Of a stretch of DNA of 64,000 nt, positions 7,896-17,346 are shown piece by piece. The stretch is from NCBI RefSeq assembly GCF_000368025.1, contig NZ_KB849212.1, positions 951,250 through 1,015,249 of the forward strand, read 5' to 3'. This stretch comes from Acinetobacter parvus DSM 16617 = CIP 108168 (GTDB lineage: Bacteria; Pseudomonadota; Gammaproteobacteria; Pseudomonadales; Moraxellaceae). Both the position numbers and the translations under genes were made by a program. Numbering within the stretch: position 1 is the first letter of the stretch; each line of letters opens with the position of its first letter. The notes under the pieces are model-generated. The model had not been told where the DNA came from. It saw only the letters and a list, made by a program, of their open reading frames with translations, and ran no database searches.

Positions 7896-9101
7896 ATGAG
7901 CGAGGCCTATATTATTGATGCCATTCGCACACCACGCGGAAAAGGAAAAAAAGACGGCTCATTACATGAAGTAAAACCAATTACTTTACTCACAACATTA
8001 TTGAATGAATTACAACAACGCCATCAACTCGACACATCTAAAGTTGATGATATCGTTCTCGGTTGTGTGACACCGATTGGTGATCAAGGTGGCGATATTG
8101 CCAAAACTGCTGCGATTGCTGCAGGTTGGAATGATGATGTTGCAGGCGTACAAATCAACCGTTTCTGTGCTTCTGGTTTAGAAGCGGTGAACTTGGCAGC
8201 ACAAAAAGTTCGTTCAGGTTGGGAAGATGTTGTGGTTGCTGGCGGTGTGGAATCAATGTCACGCATTCCAATGGGTTCTGATGGTGGTCCGTGGGCACTT
8301 GATCCTGAAACCAACTTGAAGTCCTCCTTTGTTCCACAAGGTGTGGGTGCTGACCTGATTGCGACTTTAGATGGTTATAGCCGTGCAGGTGTGGATGCTT
8401 TTGCAGTTGGTTCACAACAAAAGGCTGCTGCCGCTCAGGCAAATGGTCATTTTGATAAATCAGTTGTGCCTGTGAAAGATCATGCAGGTGTAACAATCTT
8501 AGAAAAAGATGAATTTATCAAAGGCAATACTACCGTTGAGGGCTTGGCAAAACTGAACGCCAGCTTTGAAATGATGGGACAAATGGGCTTCGATGCAGTT
8601 GCATTACAGAAATATCCTGAAGCACAAAAAATTAACCATGTGCATCATGCAGGCAACTCATCAGGCATCGTAGATGGCGCTGCGGTAGTGTTATTGGCTT
8701 CTGAGAAAGCAGTTAAAGAGCAAGGCTTAAAACCTCGTGCCAAGGTGCTTGCAACTGCATTAGTCGGTACAGATCCAACCATTATGTTGACTGGTCCTGC
8801 TCCTGCTGCTCGCAAAGCACTGCAAAAGGCAGGCTTAAGCATTGATGACATCGACCTGTTTGAAGTGAATGAAGCCTTTGCTGCCGTGGTAATGCGCTTT
8901 ATCAACGAACTGAATGTTCCTGCCGAAAAAGTCAATGTCAACGGTGGTGCGATTGCGATGGGTCATCCATTGGGTGCAACAGGTGCCATGATTTTAGGTA
9001 CATTGCTGGATGAATTAGAGCGTCAAGGTAAAAAACGCGGTCTAGCAACATTATGTGTCGGTGGTGGAATGGGGATTGCCACCATCATTGAGTTGGTATA
9101 A
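7896..9101 (+). CDS. Acetyl-CoA C-acyltransferase (FadI/FadA-type thiolase)
   Basis: 401-residue thiolase I-type enzyme that cuts 3-ketoacyl-CoA in the last step of beta-oxidation. The nucleophile is C91 in NRFCASGLEAVN; the C-terminal half has FEVNEAFAAV, the histidine loop GHPLGATGAM and CVGGGMGIA. The ATG follows ACAAGGAACAGCT. It lies 146 bases upstream of the fused hydratase/dehydrogenase gene in the same direction with no terminator recognised between, so the two probably form one beta-oxidation unit. The pair is arranged thiolase first, as in fadI-fadJ of other bacteria. Confidence 0.92.
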   Translation: MSEAYIIDAIRTPRGKGKKDGSLHEVKPITLLTTLLNELQQRHQLDTSKVDDIVLGCVTPIGDQGGDIAKTAAIAAGWNDDVAGVQINRFCASGLEAVNLAAQKVRSGWEDVVVAGGVESMSRIPMGSDGGPWALDPETNLKSSFVPQGVGADLIATLDGYSRAGVDAFAVGSQQKAAAAQANGHFDKSVVPVKDHAGVTILEKDEFIKGNTTVEGLAKLNASFEMMGQMGFDAVALQKYPEAQKINHVHHAGNSSGIVDGAAVVLLASEKAVKEQGLKPRAKVLATALVGTDPTIMLTGPAPAARKALQKAGLSIDDIDLFEVNEAFAAVVMRFINELNVPAEKVNVNGGAIAMGHPLGATGAMILGTLLDELERQGKKRGLATLCVGGGMGIATIIELV

Positions 9102-9247
9102 AAACTGGCTGCATTGATCTTGCCACGTTGGAAACACTTTCAAAAATGCTCATTTACAGCTCGTAAACTGCGCTTTTTTCAAATATTTCCGCCTCGCAAG
9201 CTCTGCTTCGCCAGCGTTTTTAAGAAATAAATTTAGGACGATGATGT

Positions 9248-11395
9248 ATGAGCGCTATTAAATACGAAAAAAACGCTGACAATATTGTAATTCTTATACT
9301 TGATTCATCTGGTCAGTCTGCCAATACCATGAATGCAGAGTTCCGTGATGCTTTAGATGAAGTCAGTCAAAAGCTGAAAGCTGAAACTGACCTGAAAGGT
9401 ATTATTTTCCGCTCAGCCAAGAAAACATTCTTTGCAGGCGGCGATCTGGATGAACTGATTCAGGTTAAACCCGAACATGCCACTGAATTTTTCAAGATGA
9501 TTGAAAAACTCAAAGGTGACTTACGCACAATCGAAACTTTAGGTGTGCCTGTTGTTGCAGCTTTAAACGGCACTGCGCTTGGTGGCGGCTGGGAAATCGC
9601 TTTAGGTTGTCATTATCGTATTGCCATCAATGATCCAAAAACTAAATTTGGTTTACCAGAAGTAACTTTAGGTCTACTTCCTGGTGGCGGTGGTATCGTG
9701 CGTATGGTGCGTCTGCTCGGCTTACAAAATGCATTTCCATTCTTGATGGAAGGCAAGCAGTTTGGCGTGGACAAGGCAAAATCGCTTGGTTTGGTGCATG
9801 ACACCGCTGAGAATGAACAAGAGTTGTTGGACAAAGCAATTGCATGGGTCAAAGCCAATCCGCCCTCTACAAAAGCAGCACAGCAACCATTTGATGTGAA
9901 AGGCTACAAGATTCCAGGGGGTGATCCAAAAACTCCTGCGGTGGCTCAGGTATTGGCGATTGCACCAGCGATGCTGCGTGATAAAACCAAAGGGTGTTAC
10001 CCAGCGCCTGAAGCCATCATGGCTGCGGCTGTTGAGGGTGCACAGGTGGATGTTGATACAGCTTTGCGTATCGAATCACGCTACTTCACCCAGCTTACCG
10101 TAGGTCAGATTTCCAAGAACATGATCGGTACGTTCTGGCATGGTCTAAATGCGATCAAGTCAGGTGCAAGCCGCCCTACGGATGTTGCAAAATGGCAAGT
10201 GAAGAAAGTCGGTGTTTTAGGTGCAGGTATGATGGGTGCAGGGATTGCCTACTCAACCGCAATCAAAGGCATTGCTGTGGTATTGAAAGATGTGTCAGTA
10301 GAAAATGCAGAGAAAGGCAAAGCTTACTCGCAAAAGTTACTTGATAAACGTGTTTCACAAGGTCGTATGACAGCAGAAAAACGTGATCAAGTGTTAGCGC
10401 TTATTACTGCTAGCGCTGATGCAGCTGATCTACAAGGCTGCGACCTGATCATTGAAGCTGTTTTTGAGAATCAGGAACTCAAAGCCAAAGTGACTCAAGA
10501 AGCTGAACAATATTTAGCGGAAGGAGGAATCTTTGCATCGAATACGTCTACCTTACCAATCACAGGTCTAGCCACAGCAAGTAAAGATACCAAAAACTTT
10601 ATTGGCCTACACTTCTTTAGTCCAGTCGACAAGATGCAGTTGGTTGAAATTATCAAGGGCAAAGAGACTTCGGCTGAAACTTTGGCTAAAGCCTATGACT
10701 TTGTACAGCAAATTGCCAAGACACCAATCGTGGTGAACGATAGTCGTGGCTTCTTTACCAGCCGTGTGTTTGGTACATTCATTCAGGAAGGTATGCGCCT
10801 ACTTGCTGAAGGCGTGCATCCAGCCAGGATTGAAATGGCGGCACTCAAGGCAGGTATGCCTGTAGGTCCTCTTGCAATTCAGGATGAAGTTTCTTTAACC
10901 CTGACTGAACACGTTGCAAGCGAAACCCGCAAAGCGCTACAGGCTGAGGGCAAAGACTTGCCAAAAACCCCTGTAGATGAAGTGGTTCACACCATGATTC
11001 ACGAGCTGAATCGTAAAGGTAAGGCAGCGGGTGCAGGCTTCTATGAATATCCTGAAAATGGTAAAAAACATTTATGGGATGGACTCAGCCGCTGGACTAA
11101 AGACCATGATATTTCCGAACAAGATATGATTGATCGTTTCTTGTTTGTTCAGGCACTCGATACTTTACGCTGCTATGAAGAGAATGTTCTGGAATCGGTG
11201 ATTGATGCCAATGTCGGCTCGATTTTCGGAATCGGTTTCGCACCGTGGACAGGAGGCGCAATCCAGTTCCTAAACCAGAATGGCATTGAGAAATCTCTCC
11301 AGCGTTCAGAACAATTGGCGGCTCAATATGGTGAGCGTTTTAATCCACCGCAGTTATTGAAAGACAAGGCACAGAAGAAAGAAATTATTCAATAA
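9248..11395 (+). CDS. Enoyl-CoA hydratase / 3-hydroxyacyl-CoA dehydrogenase fusion (FadB/FadJ-like)
   Basis: 715-residue trifunctional beta-oxidation subunit. Residues about 1-190 are a crotonase domain with oxyanion-hole segments FFAGGDLDEL and GTALGGGWEIALGCH and the catalytic glutamate in GLPEVTLGLLPGGGG. From about residue 317 comes the NAD-binding dehydrogenase with GVLGAGMMGAGIAY, then the catalytic HFFSPVDKM and two C-terminal helical domains. It hydrates enoyl-CoA and oxidises 3-hydroxyacyl-CoA with NAD, feeding the adjacent thiolase. Its length equals FadJ/FadB. A strong terminator follows. The chain-length preference is unknown. Confidence 0.93.
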   Translation: MSAIKYEKNADNIVILILDSSGQSANTMNAEFRDALDEVSQKLKAETDLKGIIFRSAKKTFFAGGDLDELIQVKPEHATEFFKMIEKLKGDLRTIETLGVPVVAALNGTALGGGWEIALGCHYRIAINDPKTKFGLPEVTLGLLPGGGGIVRMVRLLGLQNAFPFLMEGKQFGVDKAKSLGLVHDTAENEQELLDKAIAWVKANPPSTKAAQQPFDVKGYKIPGGDPKTPAVAQVLAIAPAMLRDKTKGCYPAPEAIMAAAVEGAQVDVDTALRIESRYFTQLTVGQISKNMIGTFWHGLNAIKSGASRPTDVAKWQVKKVGVLGAGMMGAGIAYSTAIKGIAVVLKDVSVENAEKGKAYSQKLLDKRVSQGRMTAEKRDQVLALITASADAADLQGCDLIIEAVFENQELKAKVTQEAEQYLAEGGIFASNTSTLPITGLATASKDTKNFIGLHFFSPVDKMQLVEIIKGKETSAETLAKAYDFVQQIAKTPIVVNDSRGFFTSRVFGTFIQEGMRLLAEGVHPARIEMAALKAGMPVGPLAIQDEVSLTLTEHVASETRKALQAEGKDLPKTPVDEVVHTMIHELNRKGKAAGAGFYEYPENGKKHLWDGLSRWTKDHDISEQDMIDRFLFVQALDTLRCYEENVLESVIDANVGSIFGIGFAPWTGGAIQFLNQNGIEKSLQRSEQLAAQYGERFNPPQLLKDKAQKKEIIQ

Positions 11396-11418
11396 TTTTT
11401 TCATTCTCTTCACTTTAG

Positions 11419-11456
11419 ACTCATATCAGTTTCTTTAACTGGTATGAGTTTTTTTG
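11419..11456 (+). terminator. Terminator after the beta-oxidation genes
   Basis: A 13-bp stem ACTCATATCAGTT / AACTGGTATGAGT with one T-G pair, loop TCTTT approximately, followed by seven T, 24 bases after the stop codon of the dehydrogenase gene. Confidence 0.85.
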
Positions 11457-11555
11457 TATTTATTGATAGAAAATCGAATTACGTCTAATCCATCACAAAT
11501 TGTGCTATAAATATACCAATTCTGCTTTACTTTTTGTCCTTTGGAAATTTGTCTT

Positions 11556-11780
11556 ATGTCTGAGAAATTATGTCCTGAAACCTCGCCGTGGGGTTGGAAA
11601 GCACTGATCATCACTTGCATTTTAAGCTTTATCTTTATGGTGATTTTTTATTTAGCCATAAATAATGAGCCTGACTATATGCCAATGAATCAAAAAAAAG
11701 CAGCGGCAGCAGCTGAAATGTCACAGTCTTCCATGACCACTGAGACAGGCAATACTGAAACACATCAGCACCACGAATGA
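11556..11780 (+). CDS. Small single-pass membrane protein
   Basis: A 74-residue protein with one hydrophobic segment, about residues 17-39 (ITCILSFIFMVIFYLAINN), and a charged C-terminal tail ending HQHHE. I start at ATG 11556, which has GGAAA ten bases upstream, rather than the TTG at 11541 which the open frame allows. It resembles conserved short Acinetobacter membrane proteins, but I assign no function. It is monocistronic, converging on the GNAT gene. Confidence 0.6.
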   Translation: MSEKLCPETSPWGWKALIITCILSFIFMVIFYLAINNEPDYMPMNQKKAAAAAEMSQSSMTTETGNTETHQHHE

Positions 11781-11856
11781 TTGAATTGGGCTAGCATACC
11801 TAAAATTTGATACCAGAAATTATAGAGTTTAAGTTCAATCCATTAATCTATGACAC

Positions 11857-12279
11857 TTATGGTATAAGTGGCATCATCATTTCAATATGGGGAATGCCAC
11901 ATTCATCATACGGATCGCCTTGCGTGACAAAACCAAGTTTTTCATAAAATGAAATGGCATGAACCTGTGATGACAGTTTGAGGAATGGACGATGTTGCTG
12001 TTGTGCATAGCGAATAATATCCAACATAATCATTCGTCCAATGCCCTGCCCCCGATATTTTTGGATGACCGCCACGCGCCCAACACTATTGTTTTGCAAT
12101 AGACGCGCTGTGGCTATAGCTTGATCACGATCATAAACCACAAAATGCTGTGAAATGGCATCCTGATCATCCCACTCATCCTGTTCAGGAATATTTTGTT
12201 CAACAATAAACACCAATTCCCGAATCAGTCTGGCATCTTGCTGCAATTGATCCCAATCGCCATTTTCAACGCTTAACAT
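11857..12279 (-). CDS. GNAT-family N-acetyltransferase
   Basis: 140-residue acetyl-CoA-dependent acyltransferase. The acetyl-CoA loop is RVAVIQKYRGQGIGRMIM and the terminal strand is SFYEKLGFVTQGDPYDECGI, as in the ElaA-like group. The open frame reaches 12372 inside the previous gene; the ATG at 12279, with GAG seven bases before it, gives the normal N-terminus MLSVENGDW. It starts 17 bases after the stop of the methyltransferase gene, so the two form an operon. Substrate unknown. Confidence 0.82.
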   Translation of the reverse strand: MLSVENGDWDQLQQDARLIRELVFIVEQNIPEQDEWDDQDAISQHFVVYDRDQAIATARLLQNNSVGRVAVIQKYRGQGIGRMIMLDIIRYAQQQHRPFLKLSSQVHAISFYEKLGFVTQGDPYDECGIPHIEMMMPLIP

Positions 12280-12295
12280 ACCGATCTCAACACGC

Positions 12296-13513
12296 CTAAC
12301 ACTTGCAACCCAGATTTTCGACTGGCATTTGATCCTGCAACAATAATTCCAGAGATTGTTTTTCAATGCCATACATGGCTTTTAAGGCCTGAATCTGCTG
12401 CATGATGTTTGGGTCAGGCTGTTGAATATCCTTGCGTTTGGTTGCCAGAATCATCTTGTTTTTGCTGGTATGTTCCAATGCCACAAATTCAAATACCTTG
12501 GTTTCATAACCATAGGTCTTGAGCAATAAGGCCCGTAGGGTATCGGTCAGCATTTCTGCCTGCTGGCCTGCATGAATCCCAAACTGGAGCATGGGTTGCA
12601 ATACTTCTGGACTCTTGAGTTGCGGCCTTAATTCTTTATGGCAACACGGCGCACACATAATCATGGAAGCATTTAAGCGAATTCCTGTATGGATGGCAAA
12701 GTCAGTTGCAATGTCACAGGCATGCAGGGCAATCATCAGGTCCAGCTTTGCGGGTTGATAACTGCGTACATCCCCCTCAAAAAAATCAAGATGGTTAAAT
12801 CCAACCTGATCAGCTACATTCTGGCAGAACTCCACCAGATTGGAACGCAGTTCAACACCAGTAATCAGTGGTGTTTTATGTTGTGCCAACAAATAGTCAT
12901 ACAAGGCAAAGGTTAAATAGCCCTTACCTGAACCAAAATCGACAATGTTCAACTCTTGCTGTGAGGCATCAATCTGTTCATAGGCATTGGAAAAGATTTC
13001 AATGAACTTATTAATCTGTTTCCACTTACGCGCCATGCTCGGAATGATCTGCCCTTTTTCATCGGTAATGCCCAGATGCATTAAAAATGAGCTGTGCTGA
13101 TCAACATAACGCTGCTTTTCACGGTTATGCTGATGCTGTTCCACTTTTGCTGATGAAGCCTGTTTTTTCTGGATATTCAGCATGGCTTTCTTTTTATTTT
13201 TTTTCAGTTGAATATCCTGATTGAGTGTAAATAAATTTGCCTGTTTAGACAGGTTCAATAGCTCAGCAATTTTCTCCAGCCCCTCAGCAATTGCATAGTT
13301 TTTGGTGATGTCTTGAGTGGTGTGGTGATACAGGCAAGACAAGGTTGGCTGCCCCTGCAACTCAATCATGCGAAACGTCATCTTTTCCAGATCTGCCAGT
13401 TCACCTTTGTACTGACTAAGAACAAGTCGTTCAAAGCTTTTATTTTCAATAGATTGCTGGATATCCAAGAAAAACTGCTGTTCCTGTTCAAAAGAAAATT
13501 TCGGCGCAAACAT
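12296..13513 (-). CDS. SAM-dependent methyltransferase (METTL25/Methyltransf_32-like)
   Basis: 405-residue class I methyltransferase. Motif I is VDFGSGKGYLTFALYDYL at about residues 194-211; motif II region is ITGVELRSNLV, and later come ALHACDIATD and MCAPCCHKELRP, the CxPCCH motif typical of the METTL25/RRNAD-like group. The N-terminal 130 residues are helical and lysine-rich (QLKKNKKKAMLNIQKKQAS) and may contact RNA. The substrate is not known; rRNA or tRNA are plausible because of the relatives. It leads a two-gene operon with the GNAT gene. Confidence 0.78.
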   Translation of the reverse strand: MFAPKFSFEQEQQFFLDIQQSIENKSFERLVLSQYKGELADLEKMTFRMIELQGQPTLSCLYHHTTQDITKNYAIAEGLEKIAELLNLSKQANLFTLNQDIQLKKNKKKAMLNIQKKQASSAKVEQHQHNREKQRYVDQHSSFLMHLGITDEKGQIIPSMARKWKQINKFIEIFSNAYEQIDASQQELNIVDFGSGKGYLTFALYDYLLAQHKTPLITGVELRSNLVEFCQNVADQVGFNHLDFFEGDVRSYQPAKLDLMIALHACDIATDFAIHTGIRLNASMIMCAPCCHKELRPQLKSPEVLQPMLQFGIHAGQQAEMLTDTLRALLLKTYGYETKVFEFVALEHTSKNKMILATKRKDIQQPDPNIMQQIQALKAMYGIEKQSLELLLQDQMPVENLGCKC

Positions 13514-13613
13514 AGTGAAAACCTGACAAATGGAAACTAAATTCTAAAGCGTCTTACTTTAAAAGGGAAATTGCATTACGATACAGTTGTATTTTTATTC
13601 AGATGAGCTATGA

Positions 13614-14255
13614 ATGGCTTCAACCTCCCCACTCGATTATGATCCACAGGAAGAACTGATCAATGCCTATAGTCATGGCCTGGGTGCTGTACTGGCATTG
13701 ATTGCTACCATTTTTCTGATTGTGAAAGGCTATGGTTTACCTTTGGGACAATGGATCAGCTTATGGGTCTATGGGCTGAGTCTGGTGTTATTGCTCAGCA
13801 GTTCCATGCTGTATCACTTTGCTCAGGACGAACGTAAACGTTATTGGTATAAAAAACTTGATCATACTGCTATTTATTATTTAATCGCAGGGACTTACAC
13901 CCCCTTTCTCAGCATTGCCATTCCAACGGCAAAGGCACACCACCTACTGATTGCTCTCTGGGTCATTGCATTGATTGGAACATTGTTTAAGCTGGTGTTT
14001 ATTCACCGTTTCCAGAGAGTGTCCCTGGCAGCCTATCTGGTGATGGGCTGGTTGGCGGTTTTGGTGATGGATGACATGCAGCGCTATCTTTCCAAGGATG
14101 CAATACAGCTCCTGATTGCAGGTGGACTGGCCTATACGGTCGGCACATTGTTTTATGCTTTAAAAAATGTAAGATATACCCACACAATTTGGCATGTTTT
14201 TGTGCTATTAGGGGCAGGTTTACACTTTTTAGCGATCTATTGCTATGTATTATAA
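13614..14255 (+). CDS. Hemolysin III / PAQR-family membrane protein
   Basis: 213-residue seven-helix inner membrane protein of the HlyIII/YqfA branch of the PAQR superfamily. The N-terminal cytoplasmic stretch EELINAYSHGLGAVLALIAT carries the first conserved His; the middle has SSMLYHF and KKLDHTAIYYLIAGTYTPF, and the end THTIWHVFVLLGAGLHFLAI, the metal-binding signature shared with ceramidase-like hydrolases. The ATG at 13614 begins MASTSPLDYDP; a second ATG four bases upstream is out of frame. True function in bacteria is unresolved despite the name. Confidence 0.88.
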   Translation: MASTSPLDYDPQEELINAYSHGLGAVLALIATIFLIVKGYGLPLGQWISLWVYGLSLVLLLSSSMLYHFAQDERKRYWYKKLDHTAIYYLIAGTYTPFLSIAIPTAKAHHLLIALWVIALIGTLFKLVFIHRFQRVSLAAYLVMGWLAVLVMDDMQRYLSKDAIQLLIAGGLAYTVGTLFYALKNVRYTHTIWHVFVLLGAGLHFLAIYCYVL

Positions 14256-14355
14256 ATCCATGCATCGCAGGCAGCTTGCTGGGTAAATTCCGCATTCAAA
14301 AGAAATTTCAGGACAGGTTTTACTGTTTCCTGAATAAATCACATTAAGGTTTTGT

Positions 14356-15666
14356 ATGTCGTCAGACGCTACGACTGTCACCACTGAAGTGGCCAGTAAT
14401 TCAAAGGTACGGGTATTATTTGCCAGTCTGGTGGGTACTACGATTGAGTTTTTCGACTTTTATATCTATGCCACAGCGGCAGTCCTGATTTTCCCCCATT
14501 TATTTTTTCCAGAAAGCAGTGATGGTGCTGCGGTACTCAAATCACTGGCAACCTTTGCCATCGCTTTTATTGCCCGCCCGATTGGTGCGGCGATTTTTGG
14601 ACATCTGGGTGACCGAATTGGACGTAAAGCCACACTGGTTGCCGCCCTACTCACCATGGGAATTTCCACTGTCTGTATTGGTCTACTGCCGACCTATGCC
14701 CAGATTGGCATTGTTGCCCCTTTACTCCTTGCCTTATGTCGTTTAGGACAAGGTTTAGGCTTGGGTGGTGAATGGAGTGGTGCGGTTTTACTTGCCACTG
14801 AAAATGCTCCAGAGGGTAAACGTGCATGGTATGGCATGTTCCCACAGCTTGGCGCACCGATTGGCTTTATTCTGGCAACAGGTTCATTCCTCCTGCTGAA
14901 TGCCTTTATGTCGGAACAGGCCTTTATGACATGGGGCTGGCGGATTCCATTTATCTCCAGTGCAATTCTGGTGTTGGTCGGTTTGTATATTCGTTTAAAA
15001 CTGCATGAAACCCCTGCTTTCCAGAAAGTGTTGAATAAGCAGAAAGAGGTCAATGTCCCTTTCAAGGAAGTTATGACCAAGCATTTCCCCATGTTGGTAC
15101 TGGGCACCATTGCCGCAATCTGTACCTTTGTGGTGTTCTATCTCACCACCGTGTTTGCGTTGAACTGGGGAACCTCCAAGCTGGGTTATGCACGCGGTGA
15201 TTTTCTTGGCTTGCAGTTGATCGCCACGCTATGCTTTGCAGCATTTATTCCGCTGTCTGCGATTTTTGCAGAGAAGTTTGGCCGCAAAAATACCTCGATT
15301 GCTGTCTGCGTACTTTCAGCACTGTTCGGATTATGCTTTGCGCCACTACTGGGTTCAGGCAACCCAATACTGGTGTTCCTGTTCCTCTGTATTGGCCTTT
15401 CCATCATGGGATTGACTTATGGCCCGATTGGCACGGTACTTTCTGAAATTTTCCCAACCTCAGTGCGCTATACAGGTTCAGCTTTGACATTCAATTTGGC
15501 AGGTATTTTTGGTGCGTCTTTTGCGCCTTATATCGCCACCAAACTAGCGGAAAATTATGGTCTTGGTGCTGTTGGTTTATATCTAAGTTTGGCATCCATT
15601 CTCTCTTTAATCGCGTTTTTACTGATTCGTGAAACCAAGCATGATGATGTAAATAACCAGATTTAA
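14356..15666 (+). CDS. MFS transporter, metabolite:H+ symporter (MHS) family
   Basis: 436-residue inner membrane transporter with 12 predicted helices. The MHS hallmark lies at the start: LVGTTIEFFDFYIYATAAVL, then the loop 2-3 motif GHLGDRIGRKATL and RLGQGLGLGGEWSGAVLLAT. It belongs with ShiA/ProP/KgtP-type importers of organic acids, shikimate or betaine; the substrate cannot be called. It is monocistronic, 100 bases after the HlyIII gene. No catabolic genes beside it indicate a substrate. Confidence 0.87.
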   Translation: MSSDATTVTTEVASNSKVRVLFASLVGTTIEFFDFYIYATAAVLIFPHLFFPESSDGAAVLKSLATFAIAFIARPIGAAIFGHLGDRIGRKATLVAALLTMGISTVCIGLLPTYAQIGIVAPLLLALCRLGQGLGLGGEWSGAVLLATENAPEGKRAWYGMFPQLGAPIGFILATGSFLLLNAFMSEQAFMTWGWRIPFISSAILVLVGLYIRLKLHETPAFQKVLNKQKEVNVPFKEVMTKHFPMLVLGTIAAICTFVVFYLTTVFALNWGTSKLGYARGDFLGLQLIATLCFAAFIPLSAIFAEKFGRKNTSIAVCVLSALFGLCFAPLLGSGNPILVFLFLCIGLSIMGLTYGPIGTVLSEIFPTSVRYTGSALTFNLAGIFGASFAPYIATKLAENYGLGAVGLYLSLASILSLIAFLLIRETKHDDVNNQI

Positions 15667-15676
15667 ACCTCATTTT

Positions 15677-15714
15677 CCAGATGATCCAAAAATAAAAAAA
15701 CCTGGATCATCTGG
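15677..15714. terminator. Hairpin downstream of MHS transporter
   Basis: Perfect 11-bp inverted repeat CCAGATGATCC / GGATCATCTGG with a 16-base A-rich loop, 10 bases after the stop. There is no T-run after it, so it may stabilise the mRNA end rather than terminate alone. Confidence 0.5.
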
Positions 15715-15826
15715 AATACCATTTATCGGGCAATACCCAAGCCCTCCCCGTTAAATAGATCACAACATTTTCCAAAATATTTTTTATGGTAAAATTACCG
15801 CTTCCATTTTTTTAGACGATTGTGTT

Positions 15827-16732
15827 ATGTACGCAGTGATTATCGTTGCCGTATTTTTGCTCAGCTTCTTATATACCTATTATCGTGGTAAAGAACGCTT
15901 AAAAGCCTCTAGACAATTATTTGATCACTCCACGTTTTTGGCACCCGTCAATATGTTTATGACTGGCTTCTCAAAGCTCCCAAATCAACCATTCTTTGAT
16001 GTGGCACAGTTCCCAGAGCTCAAGCCATTGCAGGATAACTGGCAGGTGATTCGTGAGGAAGCCATTCAACTCCAAAGCCAGATTAAGGCGGCGGAAAAAA
16101 ATAATGATGCGGGTTTTAACACATTCTTTAAACGTGGCTGGAAACGTTTCTACTTAAAATGGTATCAGGACAGCCACCCATCGGCGCAGCAACTTTGTCC
16201 TAAAACAGTGGCATTACTGGAAAGTATTCCCTCTGTCAAAGCTGCCATGTTTACTGAGCTACCATCAGGAAGTTATTTAGGCAAACACCGCGACCCTTAT
16301 GCAGGTTCAGTTCGTTATCATTTAGGTTTAGTCACACCAAATAGCGATGATTGCTTCATTGAGGTCGATCAGCAACGTTATAGCTGGAGAGATGGTGAAG
16401 CCACCGTTTTTGATGAAACCTATGTGCATTGGGCGCATAACCAGACTGATCAAACCCGTATTATCCTGTTCTGTGACATCGAACGTCCGATGAAATGGGG
16501 CTGGGCACAACGTTTCAACCACTGGTTTGGACGCAATGTCATGTCTGCGGCAAGCTCGCCCAATGATGATCAGGACAAGACTGGCTTTATCAACCGCATC
16601 TTTAAATACGGCTATGCGGTACACCATTATGGTCGTGGCTTAAAGCAACGTAACCGTCGTCTATACTATGTATCTAAATGGCTGCTGTTTGGCATGATTA
16701 TCGGGCTCATCTTGCTGCCAAGCTTTTTATAA
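15827..16732 (+). CDS. lpxO: Lipid A 2-hydroxylase-like aspartyl/asparaginyl beta-hydroxylase
   Basis: 301-residue Fe(II)/2-oxoglutarate dioxygenase of the LpxO type that hydroxylates an acyl chain of lipid A. N-terminal (YAVIIVAVFLLSFLYTYY) and C-terminal (LLFGMIIGLILLPSFL) membrane segments flank the cytosolic catalytic domain. Metal ligands are in GKHRDPYAG (H-x-D is here H-R-D) and YVHWAHNQTDQTR, with the R for 2-oxoglutarate binding. The start follows TTTAGACGATTGTGTT with weak ribosome site. It is monocistronic and closed by a hairpin. Called by family; activity on lipid A is inferred. Confidence 0.82.
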   Translation: MYAVIIVAVFLLSFLYTYYRGKERLKASRQLFDHSTFLAPVNMFMTGFSKLPNQPFFDVAQFPELKPLQDNWQVIREEAIQLQSQIKAAEKNNDAGFNTFFKRGWKRFYLKWYQDSHPSAQQLCPKTVALLESIPSVKAAMFTELPSGSYLGKHRDPYAGSVRYHLGLVTPNSDDCFIEVDQQRYSWRDGEATVFDETYVHWAHNQTDQTRIILFCDIERPMKWGWAQRFNHWFGRNVMSAASSPNDDQDKTGFINRIFKYGYAVHHYGRGLKQRNRRLYYVSKWLLFGMIIGLILLPSFL

Positions 16733-16749
16733 TAAAGTTTCAACTAATA

Positions 16750-16777
16750 AAAAAGAGATGTCATCGCATCTCTTTTT
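16750..16777. terminator. Bidirectional terminator between lpxO and secreted protein gene
   Basis: Stem AAAAGAGATG / CATCTCTTTT around TCATCG with T-runs on both strands, between converging genes. Confidence 0.8.
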
Positions 16778-16794
16778 TATTGCAAAATCAATCG

Positions 16795-17199
16795 TTATTG
16801 ATTTGTTTGAGCTGTTTGGGCACTGGTGGTTTGCGCTGCCATATCTGCCGCCTGAACAGCTGCCTCACCAATTAGGGCAATCTTGGCTTTTTCCTGACTC
16901 TTGGCAGACAAAGCAGGATTTGATGCCACGATGCGGTTGATATTGGCAGAGTTTGCAGGCGCAATCGCCGCAGTTTGTAAAACGATTGGACGATTGCCTG
17001 TATCACCCAAGGTATAACGAATTCCTGTGCGTGGGCTGATAATGGTGGTGACCTCACGCTTTACCTGTGCCTCTGCTGTGGTGTTGCCCTGTGCGGCAAG
17101 TACCTTGTCCACAGTGGTTGTTTGTGGTGCATCTTCCGCAACTGCAAAACCAGATACTGCCACACTTGCCAAAATCAAAAATTTTAATGTTTTTTTCAT
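16795..17199 (-). CDS. Small exported Ala/Thr/Gln-rich protein
   Basis: 134-residue protein with a Sec signal peptide MKKTLKFLILASVAVSGFAVA cut before EDAPQ. The mature part is Ala/Thr/Gln-rich, with a conserved-looking middle TTIISPRTGIRYTLGDTGNR and a helical tail. The frame opens at 17223, but the ATG at 17199 gives a clean signal peptide and has GGGAAAGC before it. I do not recognise the family; it looks like a conserved Acinetobacter periplasmic protein. It lies downstream of secA, but a terminator separates them. Confidence 0.65.
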   Translation of the reverse strand: MKKTLKFLILASVAVSGFAVAEDAPQTTTVDKVLAAQGNTTAEAQVKREVTTIISPRTGIRYTLGDTGNRPIVLQTAAIAPANSANINRIVASNPALSAKSQEKAKIALIGEAAVQAADMAAQTTSAQTAQTNQ

Positions 17200-17298
17200 T
17201 GCTTTCCCGCTTTTCATACACATTCAATCAAGAATATTAATCCCAATAATCTAACTATAAAGCCAGTTGTGACTCAAGTTACTTCTCGTAAAAAAAAA

Positions 17299-17318
17299 GC
17301 AGGACTTAAGTCCTGCTC
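17299..17318 (-). terminator. secA terminator
   Basis: Perfect palindrome AGCAGGACTTAAGTCCTGCT followed on the minus strand by nine T, about 28 bases after the secA stop codon. Confidence 0.85.
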
Positions 17319-17346
17319 TTCATAACAGCTAAAAATCAGCCTAAAA

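Noticed and set aside
13999..14295. Minus-strand frame under the HlyIII gene
   Set aside because: Antisense to a well-supported gene, with no start or family evidence.
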